From NCBI RefSeq assembly GCF_000017805.1, contig NC_009767.1:3472001-3536000 (forward strand): 64,000 bases of DNA. Direction: 5' to 3'. The number at the start of each line of letters is the position of its first letter. Position 1 is the first letter of the stretch. The notes under the pieces are model-generated. The model made no database searches. It saw nothing but the letters and a program-made list of their open reading frames with translations, and was not told the origin of the DNA. Position numbers and translations under genes: made by a program. This DNA is from Roseiflexus castenholzii DSM 13941 (lineage in GTDB: Bacteria > Chloroflexota > Chloroflexia > Chloroflexales > Roseiflexaceae). This document shows, in pieces, positions 42,300 to 51,176 of the stretch.

Positions 42300-43793
42300 T
42301 CAATGCTCGCGTTCTGCCACGGCTATCAGCGCCCAGAACGCGATCGCCAGGTCCGGCACGAAATAGAAGCGATCAACCAACCCATGGACAAGCGCAGCGG
42401 TCATTGCCGCCAGCGCGCCCAACGCCACCAGATCGCAACGGTCGAGCAAGGCGCTGAGAGCGTTCCGATAGAAGCGCAAGAGTAACCATCCGAATGCCAG
42501 CACACCGAGTGGACCGATATTGATCCAGACATCGAGCAGCAGGTTGTGGGGATGAGCGGCATACTCCTCGCTCGTGCCGAGGAGTGATGGATCGATCAGG
42601 CTACGTCCGAATGCCGGGTTGTGATAGTAGTAAAACTGGTCAAGTCCCAAACCAAGCGGATGGCGCTGAAGATAGGCGAGCGACTCGCGCCAGAGAAGCA
42701 GACGCGCATCGACGCTCCCGCCGCCAGGACCGCCGCGCAGCGTCAGCGCCAGCCCGATAACTGCGGCGATCACCACCCCGATGAGTGCCAGCGCCGACCA
42801 GCGCCATGCCTGACGATCCCGTGACCGGAAGAGAAACCAACCCATACCAATGATCGTTGCCGCAACCGCGCTCCCCAGCCATGCGCCGCGTGAGAACGAG
42901 ACGATAACTCCCGCCAGGGAAAGCGATGCGCAGATGACGAAGAAGAGGGGCGCCGCTGCGGAACGGCGCGATGGATGCTCTGCGCTTTGTACACCGGACG
43001 TTGTTGAAAAGCGCTGCCCGCTCCATACGCCGAGCGCAAGCGCCGCAGCCAGGGACCCGACCCGTTCGAGAAAGAGACCCAGATTGTTTGGGTGTCCATA
43101 GACCGATGTCACCCGTCGCACGCCATCTACCGCGATGATATTTTCACTGAATGCGCGTTTTTCGCCGATCAACGGCGTCAGATCCAGCCCGACAAACTGC
43201 AACACGCCAATGGTCGCCACCCACGCGCCGCTTAGCGCCAGCGCACCAACCAGCAGCATGCGCGATACGCCGACCGCGCGCACAAGCGCATAAAAGAGCA
43301 ACGGCTCGACGATCAGCCAGCGAAACTCACGCAGCGCTGCGCCACGCCCTTCGGGAACCGCCAGCGTCACACCGATGATCCCTGCCAGTGCCAGTAGTGC
43401 ATGCGGTGCATATGCGGCGCCTGTCGCGCGAGCGCGTCGCCCCCATGCCTGTTGGGCGGAAAGATTCCCTCTCTGGAGCCACCGGATCGTCCATCGACCT
43501 GCCACCATAGCGGTTGTGATAAGGAGCGCGATTTCATGGAGCGGAAAAAGCCATGTTCGACCAGCGCCATCGAGAGAGGCTGGCATCAGGTAGAGCGGCG
43601 CCGTGAGTATCACACTGACGAGGCCGCCAACCGGCTGCGCGAGTGTTAGCAACGCGAAGAGCGCCAGGGCAGCAAGACGAAGCGGGACCGGCAGCACACC
43701 AGCAGAGAAGCACACCAGACACAGCGCCGTGACCGCAGCGGTCGGCAGGAGCGCCGGGCGCATCAGGCGTTGAGAAAGGCTCGATGCAAGCAC
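42300..43793 (-). CDS. O-antigen ligase/polymerase-like membrane protein
   Basis: 497 residues with about 11-12 membrane segments. A large loop near the C-terminus holds the family region: RDRQAWRWSALALI, then the conserved HPLGLGLDQFYYY and EYAAHPHNLLLDVWINIGPL, where AHxHNxxL is the Wzy_C signature (PF04932). It moves or polymerises lipid-linked sugar chains on the outer side of the membrane. It starts at GTG 43793, with AGAGG nine bases upstream. It follows the glycoside hydrolase-like gene after 38 bases and the two are probably co-transcribed. Confidence 0.85.
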   Translation of the reverse strand: MLASSLSQRLMRPALLPTAAVTALCLVCFSAGVLPVPLRLAALALFALLTLAQPVGGLVSVILTAPLYLMPASLDGAGRTWLFPLHEIALLITTAMVAGRWTIRWLQRGNLSAQQAWGRRARATGAAYAPHALLALAGIIGVTLAVPEGRGAALREFRWLIVEPLLFYALVRAVGVSRMLLVGALALSGAWVATIGVLQFVGLDLTPLIGEKRAFSENIIAVDGVRRVTSVYGHPNNLGLFLERVGSLAAALALGVWSGQRFSTTSGVQSAEHPSRRSAAAPLFFVICASLSLAGVIVSFSRGAWLGSAVAATIIGMGWFLFRSRDRQAWRWSALALIGVVIAAVIGLALTLRGGPGGGSVDARLLLWRESLAYLQRHPLGLGLDQFYYYHNPAFGRSLIDPSLLGTSEEYAAHPHNLLLDVWINIGPLGVLAFGWLLLRFYRNALSALLDRCDLVALGALAAMTAALVHGLVDRFYFVPDLAIAFWALIAVAEREH

Positions 43794-43831
43794 GACGACA
43801 TACCTCTACACTCAATTTCGCAACTCAGTCG

Positions 43832-45484
43832 TCACCTTCGCACGACCCATCGCCCAATCTCGATCATTGTCAGCGCCCCGACAGACGCCAACGCAACTGT
43901 GAGGAGAGCAGGCGTCAGCGTCCATACCCATGGCAGCGGTTGCTCACGCCCGACAACAAAATACTCCGGCGCTGCGGCGCTTCGGATCTCGAAGGTATGC
44001 ACGTCATCGGGCAACCCCGAAGCAATAATCACAGGACTTCCATCATCCGACGGCATGATCGGACGCGCCACTCCGCCATCCAGTCGAACTTCGGCTGGCA
44101 TATTCAAACGAACAGCAAACGATTGCCCGGTGAAGCGCACGCGCCATTTCCCTTCTTCCATTGTCTCGACCGCCGGGTGACGCCAGGAATGCATGCCCGT
44201 GCCAGCAATCGCGCCATCCGCAGCATAGGCACGTAACGCATCGTAAGCAGGGAGGGGCTGAAAATTGCGATCAACCAGCGCGAAATAGGGCGTTGGATCG
44301 GCAGGATCCGGCTCACGATAGCCGCCCCAGCGCAGGAACCAGACATTCATCACGCCGATCCAGGGCCATTCCCGGCGGGCACGCTCCAGTTGACCAACCA
44401 GATACGCGCCCTTCATCTCCTCAGACACCGGCGGACCCCACGTGCTACGCGCCGGTTCCGGGATGTGATCGGGGGCGCTGTTGTAGCCGAACTCACTGAT
44501 CCACACCGCCTTGCCGCTGTCGCCGTGTCGTTCCATCACTTCGCGCAGCAGGACAACGCGCGACACATCGATGCGGGTATCGATGGGACGATCAAGATCG
44601 CGGAAGGGCGCATCCGGGCGCCAGCGCAGCCGGATGTAGCGGTTCTCGTTGGGCGGTTGCCCCAACCCATATGCCTGCGCCGACATAATATCAAAGTATG
44701 GTGCGCCGCCAGCACGGTACACCCGATCCAGATACTCCAGTTCGCTCATCGGTGCGATGCGTGGCTCTTTGCCGTCCGTCGGCGACAGACTGGGGAACAG
44801 GATGACGATATCCGGGTTGGCCGTGCGCGCAGCCGTCGCAGCGAGGCGCAATAGTTCGACAAAGCGTTCCGGTTCCGGTATCCGCCAGCTCCACTCATAC
44901 GCCAGGTTCGGCTCATTCCAGATCTGAATGAAGCGCACCTGCCCGCGATAACGAGCCGCGACCGCTGCCACAAAATCGGCATAGTCGGCATAGTTCTCCG
45001 GCGGTCCGGTCGAGTTGGCATTTTCGAGCAGTCCGGCTTGAAAACGCGGGGCGGTATCGTCGTTCGGGCGCGCCCACTGAGGCGCCCGGTCGATGCGCAC
45101 GATTAACTCCAATCCCAGGCGCTGTGCTTCGGCAACGATGATATCGTACTTCTCCCAGGAGCTGCGCATCTGATCGGGGTTGCGGCGATCAACAAAATCG
45201 CCCTTGCCGTGGATTTCGACATCGTCCCAGGGCATCTGAATCCGCACAAAGTGCGCCCCCATGCTGCGCGCCAGTTCAAGGGTGCGTGTGACATTTGCGG
45301 CGTCGGGTTCAAATTGCAGATTGTACGCATTGACGCCAATCTGCGGCACATCGGTCCACGGGATTGGTGGAGCAGGCGGCGTATATGTGACGCCACGATT
45401 GACCTCATTGTCGAACCAGGTAAACACGGCCAACGCGGCGGTCAATGCTCCGATGACCGCCACGCGCAGTAGCAGACGAACCAT
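43832..45484 (-). CDS. Glycoside hydrolase-like protein (GH5/GH39 clan A fold), membrane-anchored at both ends
   Basis: 550 residues from ATG 45484, preceded by GGAG at seven bases. The start is a signal anchor (VRLLLRVAVIGALTAALAVF). The TIM barrel has FVRIQMPWDDVE, IRFIQIWNEPNLAYEWSW-like QIWNEPN with the acid/base Glu, and VWISEFGYNSAPDH with the likely nucleophile Glu. Near the end, PLPWVWTLTPALLTVALASV is a second membrane helix after a beta-sandwich segment. Clan GH-A retaining hydrolases cut beta-linked glycans. Its place before an O-antigen-ligase gene suggests trimming or remodelling of the same polysaccharide. Confidence 0.85.
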   Translation of the reverse strand: MVRLLLRVAVIGALTAALAVFTWFDNEVNRGVTYTPPAPPIPWTDVPQIGVNAYNLQFEPDAANVTRTLELARSMGAHFVRIQMPWDDVEIHGKGDFVDRRNPDQMRSSWEKYDIIVAEAQRLGLELIVRIDRAPQWARPNDDTAPRFQAGLLENANSTGPPENYADYADFVAAVAARYRGQVRFIQIWNEPNLAYEWSWRIPEPERFVELLRLAATAARTANPDIVILFPSLSPTDGKEPRIAPMSELEYLDRVYRAGGAPYFDIMSAQAYGLGQPPNENRYIRLRWRPDAPFRDLDRPIDTRIDVSRVVLLREVMERHGDSGKAVWISEFGYNSAPDHIPEPARSTWGPPVSEEMKGAYLVGQLERARREWPWIGVMNVWFLRWGGYREPDPADPTPYFALVDRNFQPLPAYDALRAYAADGAIAGTGMHSWRHPAVETMEEGKWRVRFTGQSFAVRLNMPAEVRLDGGVARPIMPSDDGSPVIIASGLPDDVHTFEIRSAAAPEYFVVGREQPLPWVWTLTPALLTVALASVGALTMIEIGRWVVRR

Positions 45485-45639
45485 GCGCGATCTCCATCTC
45501 ACCAGACGGGGAGTATAGCGGCAGCATCGAGATGCGTCAACTGAACACGGCTCACGGCATGTGGTCAGAGACGAGAAAGGGTTGCAAGAGCGTTGCACGG
45601 TGCAGGTAGGTTCAAGGGGGGACAGCACGCATGAGCATA

Positions 45640-45785
45640 GCGGGCAGGCGTGGCGTTGGGATGCGCCGTTTATCCTCACTCCCCGCCCCGTTCCCACACG
45701 CGGCAGCGGGGAGACCAGCGCCGCGCGCGGAAGTCCCCCGGTGGACGTGCCGGTGTTCGCGCGGGGGTTCGGTCCGCCCTGAAAT
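45640..45785 (-). repeat. Dispersed repeat family B, copy 3
   Basis: The minus strand reads AGGGCGGACCGAAC, then GCGCGAACACCGGCACGTCC, aligning with the copy at 6605 for about 140 bases. It lies in the 778-base gap 45485-46262, which holds no supported gene. Confidence 0.6.
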
Positions 45786-45979
45786 GCCGGTGGGAGGGGG
45801 GTCACAGGTTGTTGGCAATGCTTCGCGCGCCTTGGCGTGCTTCGTGGATCGTCCGCTCCGTTCACCCTGGCTTCGTGGCATCATGACAGAGAAGCAATTT
45901 TGTCCCAGGAGACCTGACCCCAGGTCAACCTCCGGGATAACTCACATTTTTTCTGGAGCGATTCAGTTGTCCGAACCGG

Positions 45980-46007
45980 TTGCACTGTTGGGCAAACGTG
46001 CTACAAT
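45980..46007 (+). promoter_or_regulatory. Sigma-70-like promoter upstream of the hybrid kinase
   Basis: TTGCAC (45980-45985) and TACAAT (46002-46007) are 16 bases apart. The kinase start is about 250 bases downstream, leaving a long leader without a clear structure. Confidence 0.4.
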
Positions 46008-46262
46008 AGAGATTAATCTTTTATCACTGGAAACCCACTACCCAACGTATCTGCTGCCATCCCCACTGACGAGAACCTGTCGGCAACGACCCGCTGAATC
46101 GCCTGGACGTGCTACTCGACCGTGGTACGGTTGAGGAGAACACACACGTGTTGAGACACAATTATTCGGCATCCAATGGCGCATGCTGACCAGTGAGGCG
46201 CCATCGCACCGCAATGTTGCGGATACAGCATGGTGAGTTCCTCCCCACGAAAGGGGAGAACC

Positions 46263-48746
46263 ATGAGCGTGTCGGAACAGTCTCAGGATCGGCTGCATGA
46301 ACCATCATCACTGACCACACTGATCACCCTGCTGTTGGGGTTTGCCCTGATCCTCGCCATTGTCAGCACGGGAATCTGCTTCATCAGCGGCAACCTGACC
46401 GGTGCTGCAATTGCGGTCATTGCCGCCATCGCCGGATTACTCCTCGCGCTGGTGCGCCGCCTGGCGCTACGCCGCCACAGCCACGCCGCAGTGATGCTGT
46501 TCGCCATCACTCTCTTGCTGGGCGCAATAGCCAGTGTCTGGGTGGAACCGGCCAGTGCGCCGGTTGCTGTCCTTATTCCGCCGCTCATTCTGATCACAAC
46601 GGTGCAATATCTCGAACGCCGCAATGTTGGACCCGTGATCTTTCTCATCAGTCTTGCCACTGTGGTCCTTGCCATTGGCAGCGAGGCGGCGCAACCGTGG
46701 TTTGCCACGCGCGAGCCGCTTGCGCCTGTCCTTCGCATCACCGCACTGGTTGGCGCCATACTTCTCCTGGCAGCGATCCTCTGGCGCTTCAGTTCGCGCC
46801 TTCACGCCACACTGGTGCGTCTCGAAGCCGCTAATGCCGCTTTGCGCGAGAGTGAGGCGCGGTATCGTTCCGTTGTCGAAGACCAGACCGACCTGATCTG
46901 CCGCGCACAATCTGATGGCATGATTACCCTGGTCAATGACGCCAGTTGTCGCTACTGGGGATTGACACGCGATGAAATCATCGGCAGCGATTTGCGGCGG
47001 TTCGTCCACCCCGATGATATTCCGCGCGTCAATCATCACTTCGAATCGCTCACCTCTGAGTCGCCGGTGGGAACTATTGAACTTCGAGTCATTCCACCGG
47101 GCAGCGAGGTGCGCTGGCAGCGATGGACCGTCCGCGCACTCTACAATGGCGCACGCCGCGTCGGGTACCAGTTGGTCGGGCGCGACATCACCGAGCGCAA
47201 ACGCATGGAAGAACATTTGTTTCGCAGTGAGCGTCAGTTCAAAACCATTGCCGAAAACGCGCCCGACATTATTTCGCGGTACGATCTCCAGGGACGCTAC
47301 CTGTACGTCAATCCGGCGTTTGAACAGGCAACCGGGATAACCGGTGCGGAAATCATGGGCAAAACGCAGCGCGAACGCGGCGTGCCCGAACATATTGCCC
47401 AACTGTGGGACTCCCGTTTCCAGGCAGCCATCGAGACCCGATCCGTTCAGACGATCGAGTTTGATCTTCAAATGCCATCGGGTCATCGTTTTTATGAGAC
47501 GCGCATCGTGCCTGAACTTGGTCCTAATGGCACTGTTGAGTCTTTGCTGGCGCTTTCGCGCGATGTGACGGAGCGGCGCAAAAACGAACTTGTTCTGCAA
47601 CACCGTCAGAAACTCGAAAGCATGGGGGTTATGGCGCAGGGCATCGCCCATCAGTTCAACAATCTGCTTGGTATTATGCTGAACAATGCCGAACTGGCTC
47701 TCACGACGCTTTCACCGCAGGCGCCGGAGCGGCTCTTGATCGAATCTATCGTCTGCGCCGGTCGACGCGCGGCGGTTATCACGCGCCAGATGCTGACCTA
47801 CGTAGGGCATAGCCCATTGCAGACCACTCTCGTACACTTGAACGACCTGATCGAAGAAATGGCAGCACTCTTGCAGGCATCGATTCCAACCGGCGTCACG
47901 CTGGTCTATCGCCTGAGCGACCACGATCTGTTGGTGGAAGGGGATGCCGCCCAACTCCGACAGGTCCTGCTCAATCTGACCATCAATGCGGCAGAAGCCA
48001 TCGAAGGCAGACCCGGCGAAGTTGTGATTTCAACCGATGCCCGCTTTGTTGAGCGCTCGTTCCTGGTGACAACGATTGGAACCCCTGATCTGACCGACGG
48101 AACGTATGCGGCGCTGTCTGTCAGCGACAATGGATGCGGCATGGACGCTGCAACCCTTGAACGAATCTTTGACCCTTTCTTCAGCACCAAATTTATCGGT
48201 CGCGGTTTGGGGTTGCCTGCAACGTTGGGCATTGTGCGCGGACATCACGGCGCCATCCACGTCGCCAGTGCGCCCGGTGAGGGAACGACCGTCACCGTCT
48301 TTCTGCCGATAGCGCATCAACCATCCATCCGCACCGGTTTGTCGCCTCAGACCCGCACGGCGGCAAGTTCGGGCTATTCAAAAATCTTTCTGGTCGTCGA
48401 TGATGAAGAGAGTGTGCGCGCCGTTACGGCGCGCATGCTGGAGTGGATGGGACATCCAGCGCTCACAACCGGCGATGTCGAGACGGCGATCATTCTCGCG
48501 CGACAACATTGCGAACACCTGGCGTGCATCCTGCTCGACCTGACGATGCCTGATCGTGATCTCTATCAGACGGTCAGAGATTTCCGGCAGACATGCCCCG
48601 ATGCGCCGATCATTCTGATGAGCGGGTATACCGAAGATATTGCCAGCCGACGTTTCTCGCACCTTGCGTTGAATGGCTTTCTGCAAAAACCGTTCACTTC
48701 ATACGAACTCCAAGGCGCCATCGACTGTGCGCTGGCTGCAATCTGA
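46263..48746 (+). CDS. Hybrid sensor histidine kinase with two PAS domains and a receiver
   Basis: 827 residues from ATG 46263, after AAAGGGGAGAACC. About six membrane segments (20-180), then PAS 1 (SEARYRSVVEDQTDLICRAQ onward, 200-325), PAS 2 (SERQFKTIAENAPDIISRYD onward, 330-455), HisKA with GIAHQFNNLLG, the phosphorylated His near 462, and HATPase with QVLLNLTINAAEAI, SVSDNGCGMD and GLGLPATLGIVRGH. The end is a receiver (about 700-827) with VVDDEES, Asp in ILLDLTMPD and Lys in LQKPF. The H-box HQFNN is typical of the NtrB-like class. The output partner is unknown; the receiver at its own end suggests a phosphorelay. The GT39 cluster follows. Confidence 0.94.
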   Translation: MSVSEQSQDRLHEPSSLTTLITLLLGFALILAIVSTGICFISGNLTGAAIAVIAAIAGLLLALVRRLALRRHSHAAVMLFAITLLLGAIASVWVEPASAPVAVLIPPLILITTVQYLERRNVGPVIFLISLATVVLAIGSEAAQPWFATREPLAPVLRITALVGAILLLAAILWRFSSRLHATLVRLEAANAALRESEARYRSVVEDQTDLICRAQSDGMITLVNDASCRYWGLTRDEIIGSDLRRFVHPDDIPRVNHHFESLTSESPVGTIELRVIPPGSEVRWQRWTVRALYNGARRVGYQLVGRDITERKRMEEHLFRSERQFKTIAENAPDIISRYDLQGRYLYVNPAFEQATGITGAEIMGKTQRERGVPEHIAQLWDSRFQAAIETRSVQTIEFDLQMPSGHRFYETRIVPELGPNGTVESLLALSRDVTERRKNELVLQHRQKLESMGVMAQGIAHQFNNLLGIMLNNAELALTTLSPQAPERLLIESIVCAGRRAAVITRQMLTYVGHSPLQTTLVHLNDLIEEMAALLQASIPTGVTLVYRLSDHDLLVEGDAAQLRQVLLNLTINAAEAIEGRPGEVVISTDARFVERSFLVTTIGTPDLTDGTYAALSVSDNGCGMDAATLERIFDPFFSTKFIGRGLGLPATLGIVRGHHGAIHVASAPGEGTTVTVFLPIAHQPSIRTGLSPQTRTAASSGYSKIFLVVDDEESVRAVTARMLEWMGHPALTTGDVETAIILARQHCEHLACILLDLTMPDRDLYQTVRDFRQTCPDAPIILMSGYTEDIASRRFSHLALNGFLQKPFTSYELQGAIDCALAAI

Positions 48747-48768
48747 CAGGCAGATCAACCAGACAATC

Positions 48769-48790
48769 ATGTCGGGTATAATCCCGACAT
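48769..48790 (+). promoter_or_regulatory. Promoter -10 framed by a perfect inverted repeat
   Basis: ATGTCGGG (48769-48776), TATAAT (48777-48782) and CCCGACAT (48783-48790) form an 8-base perfect palindrome whose loop is the consensus -10. ATG 48793 follows two bases later, so the mRNA is nearly leaderless. It could be a repressor site overlapping the promoter. As RNA from the kinase gene it could also act as a terminator-like hairpin, though there is no T-run. Confidence 0.55.
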
Positions 48791-48792
48791 CT

Positions 48793-51117
48793 ATGAAACC
48801 GTCGTCTGCACATCGTCCTGACCGGCGCCTTGTTGCGCATCTGCCGCTCCTGCCGATCCTGGCAACAGCAGCGATCTTCCGTATTGCGCTGTGGGGAGCG
48901 TTACCCCGCCAGGGGCTGATATCCGATGAAGGCGAATACCTGTCGGCTGCCTGGTGGCTGGCGCACGGACGCGGTTTCGACTGGCACCAGGGATACCTGT
49001 GGACGCGCGCGCCGCTCTATCCGATCTTTCTGGCAGCGCATCTTCGTCTGTTCGGCGATCAAGCCACTGCGATATTCGCAACACAAACCGTGCTCAGTTT
49101 GATCAGTGTTGTGCTGATCGCTGCGCTTGCCCGACGGATTGCGCCGCCTGAATTGAAATCTGCGCCGTTGATTGCGGCTGTGCTTGCCAGCATCTATCTT
49201 CCCTTCGTCATCTACCCGCAGATGTTCCTCTCCGAAACCCTCTATATCTGCCTTGTGCTCGGAGGTATGCTGGCGCTGCTTCACAGCCAAGCGCAACCAG
49301 CGCATGCGCTGCCCGACAGGTCGGCACACTCGCTCGTCGGGTCGATTGCTGCCGGTATCCTGTTCGGACTGGCGACACTCACGCGCAGCCAGACACTTCT
49401 GGCGCTGCCAGTGATTGCCGGCTGGGCAGTGATGACCAGGAGACGCGATCTGCGGCGCGCACTGTTATTCCTGGCGACTGCCACAATCGTCATTGCGCCC
49501 TGGACGGCATACAACTCACGGATCTATGGCGGGTTCATTCCGGTGGACACCAGCGGCGCCTTCAACCTGCTTATCGGCGCGTGGTCGGCGCACGATGGAG
49601 AACGACGCGACGCGCCAACCCGCGATTTCGTGTTGGCGATGTTTCCTGATCGGCGCACAGCGCCGCCTGCCGAAACCTGCCTGCCTCACCCCGGACCGCA
49701 ACCGAATCAGGCAGCGCGCCAGTCCGCTATGGTCCGCGAGGGTCTCTGCCTGATTGCGGATCGACCGCAGGCATTTGTGCAAAAATCACTGATCGAGCTC
49801 GTTGATCTCTTCCGCATCAATTACACCGGCGCTGAACGTTTGACCGATGGCTTCTCAACCGGTCGTTTGCCGGTCTGGTATGTTCTGATGACCTTTTTGC
49901 TCGACGATACGCTGTACGTGCTTGCCCTGCCGCTGGGAATCATTGGATGGGCGCTGGCGCGGCGTTCTGTGTCCGTTTCCAGTGCACCGGTATTGCTGAT
50001 GGGGGTCTGGCTGATCTTCAACGTCCTGCTGGCGCCGTTGCTGTTTGCCATCAACCGTTTTCGCATGCCACTGCTGCCATTCATGTTCATTCTTGCGGCG
50101 GTGACGATCAATACGCTCATTCGCCATCGTGATCGGTTCTTCGCTCCATTACGCACACGCTACGGCATTGCCTGTGCAACGCTTGCTGCGGCGCTGACCC
50201 TGATCGCCGCCTCGCCGCATGCCTGCCTGGAGCCGCGCCCGCCGGGCAGTGATTCACAGTGGGCGTCGTACCTGGGACCGTACCCGTCGAGTCTGGCGAT
50301 CACCCGCATCGCACTTGCGGCGCGCCCGTTCGCGCTGGAGGATGCGCGCTTTCTGGCGGCGTTACAATCCGGCGATCTTGTGACAGCCGAAGCCATTTTG
50401 CAGCGCGGGACGCCAGGGCGCGACACGGCACGGTTGGGCGCCGCGCTGATTGCCGCTCATCAGGGTCGGTACCGCGAGGCGCTGGCACGGCTGCCGCCTC
50501 CCAATGCACTCATCGATGCACAGGATGTGAAAGGCAGCGTGGTGCGCGGCGATCTGCTGCGGAGCATCGGCGACGAGGCAGGCGCGCGCGCGGCGTTCAC
50601 GCCACGGCATGTCGATGCCGCCAACCCGGTCGAGTGGGCTTGGGATTGGTTGCATCCGGCGCCAACCCACGTCATCGATCTGGGAGGGAATCTTGATCTG
50701 GGGTATATTCGGGGTTGCTACCTCGGCGAAGGCGACGCCGCTGAACGGAGAACGTATCGCTGGTGTACTGATGGCGCGCTATTGCGCTTTCCCGGCGCCG
50801 GACGCGCATATTCGCAGCGCCTGACATTCATTGTCGATGGGCGCGGATGGCCCGCCGATCTGCGTCCCGACTCACCGGTGCGTGTCCTGATCGGCGGGAA
50901 TCAGGTCGGCACATTTCCGGCAAACCCGGACGGGGTGCGCGCCTTCGAGGTAACTCTGCCGCCGATGACGGAAGGCGCGGATGTTGTCGTCGAACTGCAC
51001 GGACCGGTTTTCGTTCCTGATGCGGCGCGCTATCTGAGCCAGCAGGGCGAAGCAGCCGTCGGACAGGTACACCGGTTGATGGTGCGGCTGGATCGGGTCG
51101 AGATTGGGAAGAACTGA
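48793..51117 (+). CDS. GT39-family (PMT/ArnT-like) membrane glycosyltransferase, copy 1
   Basis: 774 residues. About 11 membrane segments run to about residue 455. The catalytic acidic pair is in ISDEGEYLSAAWW, in the first outer loop, with RAPLYPIFLAA after it, as in ArnT and Dol-P-Man transferases (GT-C fold). Residues of about 500-610 are helical and TPR-like. The last about 160 residues are a beta-rich module beginning with IDLGGNLDLGYIRGCYLGEG. The same order recurs in the next two genes. It likely moves a sugar from a polyprenyl carrier to a protein, lipid or glycan outside the cell. Confidence 0.88.
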   Translation: MKPSSAHRPDRRLVAHLPLLPILATAAIFRIALWGALPRQGLISDEGEYLSAAWWLAHGRGFDWHQGYLWTRAPLYPIFLAAHLRLFGDQATAIFATQTVLSLISVVLIAALARRIAPPELKSAPLIAAVLASIYLPFVIYPQMFLSETLYICLVLGGMLALLHSQAQPAHALPDRSAHSLVGSIAAGILFGLATLTRSQTLLALPVIAGWAVMTRRRDLRRALLFLATATIVIAPWTAYNSRIYGGFIPVDTSGAFNLLIGAWSAHDGERRDAPTRDFVLAMFPDRRTAPPAETCLPHPGPQPNQAARQSAMVREGLCLIADRPQAFVQKSLIELVDLFRINYTGAERLTDGFSTGRLPVWYVLMTFLLDDTLYVLALPLGIIGWALARRSVSVSSAPVLLMGVWLIFNVLLAPLLFAINRFRMPLLPFMFILAAVTINTLIRHRDRFFAPLRTRYGIACATLAAALTLIAASPHACLEPRPPGSDSQWASYLGPYPSSLAITRIALAARPFALEDARFLAALQSGDLVTAEAILQRGTPGRDTARLGAALIAAHQGRYREALARLPPPNALIDAQDVKGSVVRGDLLRSIGDEAGARAAFTPRHVDAANPVEWAWDWLHPAPTHVIDLGGNLDLGYIRGCYLGEGDAAERRTYRWCTDGALLRFPGAGRAYSQRLTFIVDGRGWPADLRPDSPVRVLIGGNQVGTFPANPDGVRAFEVTLPPMTEGADVVVELHGPVFVPDAARYLSQQGEAAVGQVHRLMVRLDRVEIGKN

Positions 51118-51146
51118 GAACTGAGAACTGAGAACTGAGAACCGAT
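51112..51146 (+). repeat. 7-bp microsatellite overlapping a stop codon
   Basis: GAACTGA is repeated four times and then GAACC. The first copy contains the stop codon (AAC TGA) of GT39 copy 1. Since 7 is not a multiple of 3, TGA appears in all three frames. Confidence 0.7.
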
Positions 51147-51176
51147 TGCTCCTAACCTCTAACCCCTAACACTACC

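Noticed and set aside
45631..46134. 167-aa plus-strand frame in the gap before the hybrid kinase
   Set aside because: It overlaps dispersed repeat B and the kinase promoter, and has no ribosome site or domain.
46467..47651. 394-aa minus-strand frame opposite the hybrid kinase
   Set aside because: Antisense shadow; the kinase has all its motifs on the plus strand.
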